DNA of 14,226 nt, taken from contig JAYQOT010000058.1 of the NCBI GenBank assembly GCA_038144955.1, forward strand, positions 1 through 14,226, given 5' to 3'. This DNA comes from Ga0077527 sp038144955. GTDB taxonomy: Bacteria; Pseudomonadota; Gammaproteobacteria; Burkholderiales; SG8-41. The notes under the pieces were generated by a model that saw nothing but the letters and a program-made list of their open reading frames with translations, ran no database searches and was not told where the DNA came from. Of this stretch, positions 7,016-13,178 are shown piece by piece; within the stretch, counting starts at the first letter, position 1; each line of letters opens with the position of its first letter. A program made the translations under genes and the position numbers.

Positions 7016-7741
7016 TCACTGTGATTTACCGTCTGGAATAAATACGTAGCCAAACCCCCAGACAGTCTGGATATAGGCAGGTTTCGCGGGATCGGCTTCG
7101 ATCAGTTTGCGCAGTCGAGATACCTGAACGTCGATCGAGCGGTCGAAGGCACCGAATTCGCGGCCGCGCGCCAGTTCCATCAACTTGTCGCGCGACATCG
7201 GAGTGCGCGGGTGTTCAGCGAGAACTTTCAGCAATGCGAATTCGCCGGTGGTCAGCGTAATTTCCTCGCCGTCCCGGGTCAGCGTGCGGGTACCGAGGTT
7301 GAGGCGGAAGCCGCCGAATTCGATGGCTTGTGCCGCGGCACCGGGTGCACCGGGCGGCGGCGGCGGGGGTTGGCGGCGCAGTACCGCCTGGATGCGCGCC
7401 ACCAGTTCGCGCGGGTTGAAAGGTTTGGGGAGATAGTCGTCGGCACCGATCTCCAGGCCGACTATGCGATCCACGTCGTCGCCCTTGGCGGTGAGCATGA
7501 TGATCGGCATGGTTTCACCGCCGCCGCGCAGGCGGCGACAGATCGACAGTCCGTCTTCGCCGGGCAGCATAAGGTCAAGAATCATCAGCTCGTAGCGTTC
7601 GCGGGCAATCAGCCGGTTCATTTCCACGGCGTCGGCAACCACGCGTACCGTGTAACCCTGTTCGCTGAGGTAGCGGTTGAGCAGTTCGCGCAAACGGGCG
7701 TCGTCGTCGACGACCAGGATCCGGGTTTTGGTCTGTGTCAT
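7016..7741 (-). CDS. ompR: Response regulator OmpR
   Basis: A 241-residue OmpR/PhoB-class response regulator. Receiver domain (1-120): acidic pocket Asp12-Asp13, phosphoacceptor Asp56 in MILDLMLPGEDG, the conserved Thr83 (IIMLTAKG) and Lys105 (YLPKPFNPREL). A proline-rich linker (RRQPPPPPPGAPG) joins it to the winged-helix DNA-binding domain, with LTTGEFALL, then RSIDVQVSRLRKLIE, and the final wing QTVWGFGYVF. It is the first gene of ompR-envZ. By family, phosphorylated OmpR binds tandem 10-base half-sites at porin and envelope genes. The upstream 260 bases shared with the exported-protein unit at 8002 contain one plausible site of this type (7784-7803). Confidence 0.96.
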   Translation of the reverse strand: MTQTKTRILVVDDDARLRELLNRYLSEQGYTVRVVADAVEMNRLIARERYELMILDLMLPGEDGLSICRRLRGGGETMPIIMLTAKGDDVDRIVGLEIGADDYLPKPFNPRELVARIQAVLRRQPPPPPPGAPGAAAQAIEFGGFRLNLGTRTLTRDGEEITLTTGEFALLKVLAEHPRTPMSRDKLMELARGREFGAFDRSIDVQVSRLRKLIEADPAKPAYIQTVWGFGYVFIPDGKSQ

Positions 7742-7783
7742 GGCGCAATCCTAGCCAGTTCCGGCGTCACAGGCCATCGTATT

Positions 7784-7803
7784 GAAACAATCGCTTACAA
7801 ATC
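7784..7803. promoter_or_regulatory. Candidate OmpR tandem half-sites upstream of ompR
   Basis: GAAACAATCG followed directly by CTTACAAATC gives two 10-base units that share ACAA/ACA at the same place, the arrangement of E. coli OmpR half-sites. It lies about 43 bases before the ompR start, so it could serve autoregulation. A second copy of its core CGCTTACA (7792-7799) occurs at 7873-7880, towards the divergent gene. Degenerate sites of this kind arise often by chance. Confidence 0.3.
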
Positions 7804-7903
7804 GATGCCGGCAAAGGTTCGGTCTTGCGCGTAGCATACGACCCGGGGCGCTGGCGCGATGACGGCAATATCCGCTTACATGTTGCCTGCTTCCCGAAAC
7901 ACT

Positions 7904-7913
7904 CTGTTAACAG
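7904..7913. other. Perfect 10-base palindrome in the ompR divergent region
   Basis: CTGTTAACAG is self-complementary and lies 89 bases before the exported-protein gene at 8002. It could be a dyad operator, but a single 10-base palindrome is weak evidence. Confidence 0.2.
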
Positions 7914-8001
7914 GATGCACTGAATATGGTGCCGACGCTGCCGGTACTGTAATCAGTCGTATCAAACCGGTCGGCGTTGATTGCGACCCGGAGAACGGTG
8001 C

Positions 8002-8274
8002 ATGAAGCTTGGTTGGACATCTTTGTTGATTCTGGCGTGTACGGTCCTGCAGCCGGGACCGGTCATGGCTGGTCCATGGCGCGACCTCTACGCGCAGCAG
8101 GGCCAGCAGGAGCGCTACGAACCGGGCCAGAACCGCAGGCGCGAAAACATGCGCCAGGAACGGCACGAGCGTCGTCAGCAACACCGCCAGATGTCCGATG
8201 AAGAGCGCAGGGAATTGCATCGTGATCTGGACAAGGCGCGGCGGGAGATTTACCGGCCCCGCCGCGAACGTTGA
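8002..8274 (+). CDS. Small exported Arg/Gln/Glu-rich protein of unknown function
   Basis: A 90-residue protein with a signal peptide (MKLGWTSLLILACTVLQPG, ending VMA; likely cut after residue 23). The mature part is highly charged and probably helical: a Gln/Arg-rich stretch (32-62), then the motif MSDEERRELHRDLDKARREI (64-83). Similar small periplasmic proteins with an 'EERR-L--D---A-R-IY' tail occur widely in betaproteobacteria as hypothetical proteins; no function is known to me. The start is the ATG at 8002, with GGAG at 7990-7993 at good spacing; a TTG at 7981 is an unlikely alternative. Divergent from ompR and 22 bases ahead of the EF-hand gene, so probably cotranscribed with it. OmpR control is a guess from position. 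Confidence 0.75.
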   Translation: MKLGWTSLLILACTVLQPGPVMAGPWRDLYAQQGQQERYEPGQNRRRENMRQERHERRQQHRQMSDEERRELHRDLDKARREIYRPRRER

Positions 8275-8296
8275 AACCCTTCAAGGACGGACGACC

Positions 8297-8890
8297 ATGA
8301 ATATTCGCAGCGGTATGATTTCATTGATGTTTTTGACTGCATCGGCAATGGCGGCAGAGGGCATGCCCGGCGGCCCCGGTCATGCCATGGGTGGGCCCGA
8401 GTCGCATGCGGCCGCGCGTGAGGCGTGCAAGGCAGACCCCGAAAAATGCCGGCAGGAACGCCAGGCCAAGCGCGATGCGTGGTGCGCGCAGAATCCCGAG
8501 AAGTGCAAGGAAATGAAAGCCCGTGCCGAGCAGTGCAAGGCGGATCCGGAAAAATGCCGCAAGGAGCGCCAGGCCAAGCGTGACGAGTGGTGCAAACAGA
8601 ATCCGGAAAAATGCAAGGAGATGAAGGCGCGTGCCGAGCAGCGCCGCGCTCAATGCAAGGCTGATCCGGCCAAGTGCGAGCAGGAAAGAAAGGCGCGCAT
8701 GGAAGAGCGCTTCAAGAAAGCTGACTCTGACGGCAACGGGCTGCTGTCCAGGCAGGAGGCCGCCAGCCGTTCGCCGCGTCTGGCCCGCCATTTCGATCGT
8801 CTGGATGCCAATGGCGACGGCCAATTGTCGCGGGAAGAAATGATGACCACACGCAAGGGTCATCGCGGGCACCGTCACCACAGCGCATAG
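8297..8890 (+). CDS. Exported EF-hand protein with five C-x6-C repeats
   Basis: A 197-residue protein with a signal peptide (likely cut after AMA, residue 19). Residues 44-79 and 80-115 are two copies of a 36-residue repeat differing at only three positions, and a partial third copy starts at 120. Ten cysteines fall in five pairs spaced C-x6-C (44/51, 63/70, 80/87, 99/106, 120/127), in contexts CKADPEKC or CAQNPEKC. Two canonical calcium loops follow: DSDGNGLLSRQE (143-154) and DANGDGQLSREE (170-181), then a His/Arg-rich tail. The domains suggest an exported calcium-binding protein in which the cysteines form disulfides or bind metal; the function is unknown. The ATG at 8297 is chosen for AAGGA about 9 bases upstream and for the signal peptide. 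A hairpin follows the stop by 16 bases. Confidence 0.85.
   Translation: MNIRSGMISLMFLTASAMAAEGMPGGPGHAMGGPESHAAAREACKADPEKCRQERQAKRDAWCAQNPEKCKEMKARAEQCKADPEKCRKERQAKRDEWCKQNPEKCKEMKARAEQRRAQCKADPAKCEQERKARMEERFKKADSDGNGLLSRQEAASRSPRLARHFDRLDANGDGQLSREEMMTTRKGHRGHRHHSA
8426..8641 (+). repeat. Two tandem 108-base coding repeats
   Basis: Copies at 8426-8533 and 8534-8641 encode the 36-residue Cys-rich repeat with 33 of 36 residues identical; a shorter third copy begins at 8654. The number of copies could vary between strains by unequal recombination. Confidence 0.8.
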
Positions 8891-9238
8891 ATCAGTGGTT
8901 TCAAGCCGGGGTAGCCCGTGGTTTGGTTACCCCGAAACTTGATATAACTTATTGATTTTATTGTATTTAATTTTTATCCGGTGGTCGTGAATCGCGCCGT
9001 GGCAGCCGCTTCAGATGCAAAGTCGGGGTGTTTTGTCCCGTCGCTGTAAATAATAATTAAGTAATTGTTTTAAAAAGAAAAATAATTAATCGCGCCATCC
9101 AAACCCGGCGCCGTGCTCGCTTTTTACCTGCCTCAACCGATAGAATGTCGGGCAAAACCGCGCGGGGTGGTAGCTTGCTGTTTTTTCCATGTCTCGCCAA
9201 GCACTTACAACGGTTATCTCTAGACGGAAAGAGGAATC
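8891..9238. other. AT-rich intergenic region between the EF-hand and DGQHR genes
   Basis: No gene is supported here on either strand. It starts with the terminator-like hairpin at 8907-8934. Two strongly AT-rich stretches follow (about 8939-8977 and 9046-9090, with AATTA-AG-TAATT at 9055-9066), separated by GC-rich sequence. A TAGAAT at 9141-9146 could be a -10 element for the DGQHR gene, but no -35 partner is evident. Base composition differs sharply from the rest of the window, which fits a junction of foreign DNA or a regulatory region. No integrase, direct-repeat boundary or tRNA was seen. Confidence 0.6.
8907..8934 (+). terminator. Hairpin after the EF-hand gene, possible terminator
   Basis: CGGGGTAGCC (8907-8916) pairs with GGTTACCCCG (8925-8934): ten pairs including one G-T, with an 8-base loop. 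It begins 16 bases after the stop at 8890. No run of T follows directly, so it may be a Rho-type end or an mRNA-stabilising hairpin rather than a classic intrinsic terminator. Confidence 0.5.
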
Positions 9239-10372
9239 ATGCTGGCAACGCGAATAAGACAAAAAGACAGCGTGTTTTATTTTGCAAGCTATCCGGCCAA
9301 GGAAATTCTGGATCGCGTGCGCTTCATCAGCCGTTTTTATGGTGAAAGCGAGGAAATCACGCCGCAAAATCTGCCACAGCATGATGAAATCGCCCAGTTC
9401 ATTTCGCGCGTCGAACGCAACGATGAGGCGTTCCAGCGCCAGATGTCGAAGTCCAAGGTCCGGCAGTTGCGCAATTTTTATGAAATGGCGGTCAGCCAGC
9501 CGCCGATTCCGGGCACGGTGCTGCTGTTCACCTCAGACGAACTGCGTTTTACCGCTCTGTCGGGACAGGATGCGATCGGCAATCTCGGGGAGCCGTCATC
9601 GAAATACCTCATCATCGACGGTCAGCACCGGCTTGCTGCGCTGAAATTCTATCTGCACGAGCATCCGGCGGAGGCGTCATCGATCAACGTCCCCTGCGTG
9701 ATTTTCGACGGTCGCAGCGAAGACTTTGCCGCTGAAATGTTCGTGATCATCAATTCGACGCCGACCCGCATCAACAAGAGCCATCTCGTCGATCTCTATG
9801 AGCGCGTGTCCTGGGCCGATCCGGACAAGCGTTTCGCGGCGCGCATGGTTGAGGATCTCTATACCGAGGGTGACAGTCCGCTGCGTTACCGCATCAACCG
9901 TCTCGGCGGACGCAGCCAGAAGGACAAGTGGATACTCCAGGCTGAACTCTTCAATGAACTGCATCGCTGGGTCAGCAGCGACTGGCGTAAGATCAGCCGC
10001 ACCAGCAACCTTTACCGGGAGAGCGAGCGTTTTTACGAAATCGTGCGTGATTTCCTGAAGGCTGCGCAGAAGGTGTGGGGCGACAGCTGGGGCAACGATG
10101 CTTATCAGGTGACCAAGCCCGTGGTGCTGAAGGCAATGATCCGGGTTTGCGCCGATCTCGCGCGCAGCGATGCTGAACCGGCGCAGGGCCGCATCCGGCG
10201 CTGGGAGGAAAGACTGGCGCCCTGGGCTGAACAGCGTGGCCAGTTCAAGGGCGATGGTTTTTACGAACGGTTTCCGGCCAAGGGGCAGACCGAGCGGGTC
10301 ACCCGGCTCCACCGCGATCTGGCACGCTGGGCGGGCATCGAACTGAAGGGCAAGGGGCGCGCCAAGAGCTGA
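9239..10372 (+). CDS. Orphan DGQHR-domain protein (DndB-like family)
   Basis: A 377-residue, soluble, highly charged protein. The signature IIDGQHRLAALKFY lies at 125-138, followed by VPCVIFDG (151-158) and FVIINSTPTRINKSHLVDLY (168-187). This is the layout of DGQHR-domain proteins, whose fold is related to ParB/sulfiredoxin-type nucleotide-binding domains and which include DndB, the regulator of DNA phosphorothioation. The C-terminal half (about 200-377) is helical and Arg/Trp-rich with no domain I recognise. None of the dndA/C/D/E or defence genes is adjacent, so its role is open. The ATG at 9239 follows GGAAAGAGGA closely. The gene stands alone after an AT-rich gap and converges on a RidA-family gene with only 13 bases between stops. 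Lateral acquisition is possible but not shown. Confidence 0.82.
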   Translation: MLATRIRQKDSVFYFASYPAKEILDRVRFISRFYGESEEITPQNLPQHDEIAQFISRVERNDEAFQRQMSKSKVRQLRNFYEMAVSQPPIPGTVLLFTSDELRFTALSGQDAIGNLGEPSSKYLIIDGQHRLAALKFYLHEHPAEASSINVPCVIFDGRSEDFAAEMFVIINSTPTRINKSHLVDLYERVSWADPDKRFAARMVEDLYTEGDSPLRYRINRLGGRSQKDKWILQAELFNELHRWVSSDWRKISRTSNLYRESERFYEIVRDFLKAAQKVWGDSWGNDAYQVTKPVVLKAMIRVCADLARSDAEPAQGRIRRWEERLAPWAEQRGQFKGDGFYERFPAKGQTERVTRLHRDLARWAGIELKGKGRAKS

Positions 10373-10385
10373 CGCGCGAGGGCAG

Positions 10386-10736
10386 CTAGATCGCTGCCTG
10401 CACCATTATTTCCACCAGCGTGTCCGGTGTGCCCAGGCGGGCCTCAACGCAGGCGCGAGCCGGCAGGTTTTTCTGGTCTGCCCAGTCGGCCCAGGCTTCA
10501 TCCATCTGCGGTTTTGCGCGCATGTCGGTAATCCAGATTACCGCTGAGAGTATTTTCGACTTGTCTGTGCCTGCTGTTTTCAGCAGCGCATCGATCTTGC
10601 CGAGAATTTCCGCGGTCTGTTCGCGCATACCCTTGCTGCGATCGTCAGCGGTCAGGCCGGCGAGATAGGCGATATTGTTGTGAGTGACCAGGCGGGAAAG
10701 CCGTTTGTCACTGTTGAAGCGTTTGATTTCGCTCAT
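10386..10736 (-). CDS. RidA/YjgF/YER057c/UK114 family protein
   Basis: A 116-residue protein of normal family length; such proteins form trimers with an active site between subunits. True RidA members hydrolyse reactive enamines/imines from PLP enzymes such as threonine dehydratase. Family marks: NNIAYLAGLTADD (20-32), QTAEILGKIDALLKTAGTDKSKIL (40-63), and the C-terminal PARACVEARLGTPDTLVEI (92-110), where Arg94 matches the substrate-carboxylate arginine of RidA. The GLTADD version and short C-terminus suggest a Rid subgroup other than RidA itself, so deaminase activity is likely but not certain. GGAG eight bases before the ATG supports the start. It follows the small membrane-protein gene by 39 bases on the same strand. 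Confidence 0.9.
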   Translation of the reverse strand: MSEIKRFNSDKRLSRLVTHNNIAYLAGLTADDRSKGMREQTAEILGKIDALLKTAGTDKSKILSAVIWITDMRAKPQMDEAWADWADQKNLPARACVEARLGTPDTLVEIMVQAAI

Positions 10737-10775
10737 GCTTGATCTCCAGAGGCAACCGGGCGCCGGACAGCAGGA

Positions 10776-11093
10776 TCAGAGTTCGCCGTAGGCGATCAGG
10801 CGGCCGAGAAAATAAATGCCGGTGGCAATGAAAATGAACAGCGCCAGATCCGGGACGATGCTGGTGCGCTTGCCGCCGATCTGGGCCGAGTGCAGGGTTT
10901 TGACGACGAACAGCGCGGCCACGATCAGCACGATGGTCATGACTGGCGCCTTGTACTGCGCCTCCCAGATCGCGCCCAGTCCCTTCGATATCAGGCCATT
11001 ATCGCGGAACAGGTGATAGGTCGTCCCGCCGATGCCAAGCAGCACCAGTGCACCGACCAGCACTGAACCGAACATGGTGAGTATCGCGCGCAT
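10776..11093 (-). CDS. Small membrane protein of unknown function
   Basis: A 105-residue protein with three hydrophobic segments: about residues 5-28, 50-72 and 82-100, joined by short loops (one with HSAQIGGKRTSIVPD). I do not recognise the family. The frame is open upstream to 11288, but that part lies over tsaB on the other strand and looks non-coding, so I take the ATG at 11093; an internal ATG at 11075 is possible. AAGG lies 14 bases upstream, a long spacing. It is divergent from tsaB and followed by the RidA-family gene, with which it may form an operon. Confidence 0.65.
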   Translation of the reverse strand: MRAILTMFGSVLVGALVLLGIGGTTYHLFRDNGLISKGLGAIWEAQYKAPVMTIVLIVAALFVVKTLHSAQIGGKRTSIVPDLALFIFIATGIYFLGRLIAYGEL

Positions 11094-11209
11094 GTTGTTT
11101 TGTAAGACCTTAATTTGTTGCGGGATTTCCCGAATCCGTGACAGTATATAACAACGCCCGCCCGGTAACGATAGGCGCCATCCAGACCGGTAGAACAGTA
11201 GCCGTGGGC

Positions 11210-11215
11210 TACAAT
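11210..11215 (+). promoter_or_regulatory. Putative -10 element for tsaB operon
   Basis: TACAAT lies 24 bases before the tsaB ATG in the 146-base divergent gap, giving a short leader. No good -35 match is seen 16-18 bases upstream, and no ribosome site precedes the ATG. Confidence 0.3.
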
Positions 11216-11239
11216 TCCCTTCTTCCCCGATGTTGCCCC

Positions 11240-11911
11240 ATGTACATACTCGCCATTGATGCCTCGACCGAGCTTTGCAGCGCCGCACTTTGGCGTGACG
11301 GTGAAATCTGCCAGCGCACTGCCACCGGGGGCAAACTGCACTCCGAGCAGTTGCTGCTGATGGTCGATGCCGTGCTCGCTGAAGGGGGCATCACCCTGGA
11401 CAGGCTGGACGGCATTGCCTACGGCCAGGGTCCCGGTGCGTTTACCGGGTTGCGGGTGGCTTGTGCGGTGGCACAGGGGCTGGCTTTCCCCGAAAACATT
11501 CCGGTTGCCGGCATAGGTACGCTGCAGGCGATGGCGCTCGCCTGTGCGGCGCCGCGCGTCGTCTGTTGTCTCGATGCGCGGATGGGTGAGATTTACCATG
11601 CGGCCTACGTTATGGAAGAGGGTTCAATCATCGAACATTCCGCGCCCTGCGTTTGCGCTCCTGAGGATGCACCGCCCTTGGCGGATGGAGGATGGACGGG
11701 GTGCGGCAGCGGTTTCGAGGTTTATGGTGACAAGCTGAGGCAGCGCTACGGCACGGCGTTGCAGGCGATCACGGGGGGCATCCATCCTGTTGCGGCCGAC
11801 ATTGCACGACTGGCCGCGCCGGTGTTCGCCGCCGGGCAGGGTGTTGCGGCAGAACGGGCTGCACCCGTCTACATACGCGACAAGGTTGCGCTGAAAACGG
11901 CTGAGCGATGA
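11240..11911 (+). CDS. tsaB: tRNA threonylcarbamoyladenosine biosynthesis protein TsaB
   Basis: TsaB is an inactive paralogue of TsaD that forms the TsaBD core, which with TsaE attaches threonylcarbamoyl to A37 of ANN-reading tRNAs. The 223 residues show the family pattern: ILAIDASTELCSAAL (3-17), HSEQLLLMVDAVL (34-46), GQGPGAFTGLR (62-72), and LDARMGEIYHAAY (111-123). The C-terminal third is more variable, as usual. The frame opens upstream, but MYILAIDAST is the natural start, preceded by no clear ribosome site. Its TGA overlaps the rimI ATG by ATGA, so tsaB, rimI and the glycosylase gene are one translationally coupled operon. Confidence 0.96.
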   Translation: MYILAIDASTELCSAALWRDGEICQRTATGGKLHSEQLLLMVDAVLAEGGITLDRLDGIAYGQGPGAFTGLRVACAVAQGLAFPENIPVAGIGTLQAMALACAAPRVVCCLDARMGEIYHAAYVMEEGSIIEHSAPCVCAPEDAPPLADGGWTGCGSGFEVYGDKLRQRYGTALQAITGGIHPVAADIARLAAPVFAAGQGVAAERAAPVYIRDKVALKTAER

Positions 11912-12372
11912 GCGCGCAACTCGATGCCATGCCGCGCATGCGGCGCATGAAACGGGAAGATCTCGGTGCGGTCGTGGCCATCGAGCAGGCGGTGTATACC
12001 CATCCCTGGACGCAGGGCAATTTCGCCGATTCTCTGGATGCGGGTTATCACTGCTGGATCATGGAGAGCGGCGGACTGATGATCGGCTACGCAGTGATGA
12101 TGATTGCTGCCGAAGAAGCGCATCTGCTCAACCTCAGCATTGCGGCGGACTGGCAACGGCGCGGGCACGGATCGGTGCTTCTGAAGCATGTTTTCAGCAT
12201 TGCCCGGGATTGCAGTGCGCGCACGATATATCTTGAAGTGCGGGAATCGAACGCCGCTGGCCGGGCGCTCTATGGAAAGAACGGCTTTGCCGAGATCGGC
12301 AAGCGTCGGGATTACTACCCCCACGCCGGTGGCCGCGAGGATGCGGTAAGCATGGAGAAGAAACTGCCGTGA
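11908..12372 (+). CDS. rimI: Ribosomal protein bS18 N-alpha-acetyltransferase
   Basis: A 154-residue GNAT-fold enzyme that moves acetyl from acetyl-CoA to the N-terminus of ribosomal protein bS18 in E. coli. The acetyl-CoA loop is RRGHGSVLL (84-92). Glu110 in YLEVRESNAAGRALYGKNGF and Tyr122 correspond to the catalytic Glu103 and Tyr115 of E. coli RimI. The tail RRDYYPHAGGREDAVSMEKKL (133-153) is also typical. The first 13 residues before MKREDLG are variable, and the second Met (residue 8) could be used. It overlaps tsaB at ATGA and its stop overlaps the next gene at GTGA. Confidence 0.95.
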   Translation: MSAQLDAMPRMRRMKREDLGAVVAIEQAVYTHPWTQGNFADSLDAGYHCWIMESGGLMIGYAVMMIAAEEAHLLNLSIAADWQRRGHGSVLLKHVFSIARDCSARTIYLEVRESNAAGRALYGKNGFAEIGKRRDYYPHAGGREDAVSMEKKLP

Positions 12373-13136
12373 GCGCACGCCGGGAAGAAATGCTGCGGGA
12401 AATGGGCATTGCACCGTTGTGGAAGCTGCGCAACGGGGTAAAGGCTGACGATGCTGTTTTGCCCGTTGCTGCCCCTTCGATGACTGTAACCGAGCCGGCG
12501 GTATCCGGGCCGGCGCGCAGCAGCGAAGACAGCGCCGGCGGATTCGACTGGGCGCAACTGAAAGCGCAGGTGTCCGGGTGCACGGCCTGTGTCCTGCACG
12601 AAAAGCGCAACAAGACGGTGTTCGGTGTCGGCGACGAGCAGGCTGACTGGCTCTTTGTCGGTGAAGGTCCGGGGGCGGAGGAAGACCAGCAGGGCGAACC
12701 TTTTGTCGGCCAGGCCGGCAAGTTGCTCGACAACATGCTGGCGGCAATTGATCTGCAGCGGACGCGCCATGTCTATATCGCCAACATCGTCAAATGCCGT
12801 CCACCGGGCAACCGCAATCCGCAGCCGGAAGAGGCGCGTGCCTGCGCTCCTTATCTGCAACGCCAGATTGAACTGATCAAACCGCGGCTGATCGTTGCGC
12901 TGGGGAAGGTCGCAGCCGTCAACCTGCTGGGCCGTGATGCGAGTATCGCTAGCCTGCGCGGTGCTGTACACGATTATCGGGGGATTCCGCTGATCGTTAC
13001 TTATCACCCGGCGTATCTGCTGCGCACACTCGGTGACAAGGCCAAGGCCTGGGAAGATCTCTGTTTTGCGGTGGAAACCATGCGCCGCCTGCAGGCTGTA
13101 CCTGCAGAAACGGCGCAGTCCCTGCGCGGCGAATGA
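12369..13136 (+). CDS. Uracil-DNA glycosylase, family 4 (iron-sulfur)
   Basis: Removes uracil from DNA after cytosine deamination. The protein has 255 residues and starts at a GTG overlapping the rimI stop (GTGA). The first 60 residues, ending in a low-complexity Ala/Ser stretch, are a linker-like extension with the motif EEMLREMGIAPLW often seen in proteobacterial members. The four cluster cysteines are Cys71 and Cys74 (CTAC), Cys143 (KCRPPGNR) and Cys159 (ACAPYL), fitting a 4Fe-4S cluster. The catalytic region is FVGEGPGAEED (96-106) with GEPFVGQAGKLLD (109-121), and the uracil-site His is His213 in TYHPAYLLR. All key residues are present. A hairpin overlaps the stop and could end this operon. 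The tsaB-rimI-udg order is common in betaproteobacteria. Confidence 0.94.
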   Translation: MSARREEMLREMGIAPLWKLRNGVKADDAVLPVAAPSMTVTEPAVSGPARSSEDSAGGFDWAQLKAQVSGCTACVLHEKRNKTVFGVGDEQADWLFVGEGPGAEEDQQGEPFVGQAGKLLDNMLAAIDLQRTRHVYIANIVKCRPPGNRNPQPEEARACAPYLQRQIELIKPRLIVALGKVAAVNLLGRDASIASLRGAVHDYRGIPLIVTYHPAYLLRTLGDKAKAWEDLCFAVETMRRLQAVPAETAQSLRGE

Positions 13137-13157
13137 AACGGATCTTGCTGTCCGTTT
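13136..13157. terminator. Possible bidirectional terminator between convergent genes
   Basis: AAACGGA (13136-13142) and TCCGTTT (13151-13157) are perfectly complementary with an 8-base loop. It lies in the 42-base gap between the glycosylase stop and the lipoprotein stop, so it could serve both strands. The stem is short and the T runs are only three bases. Confidence 0.45.
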
Positions 13158-13178
13158 GACCACGCAGGGTGACCTGAA

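Noticed and set aside
5773..7041. A 422-codon open frame on the plus strand opposite envZ
   Set aside because: The envZ frame on the other strand shows every kinase motif. The plus-strand translation has no recognisable domain and arises from GC-rich third positions.
8426..8704. CRISPR array
   Set aside because: The repeats are adjacent with no spacers and encode a continuous protein repeat in frame.
9239..10372. Part of a complete DNA phosphorothioation (Dnd) system
   Set aside because: No dndA, C, D or E or Dnd restriction genes are near; RidA and tsaB neighbours are housekeeping genes.
12315..13163. A 282-codon minus-strand frame
   Set aside because: It lies opposite the uracil-DNA glycosylase gene, whose four cluster cysteines and catalytic motifs are clear.
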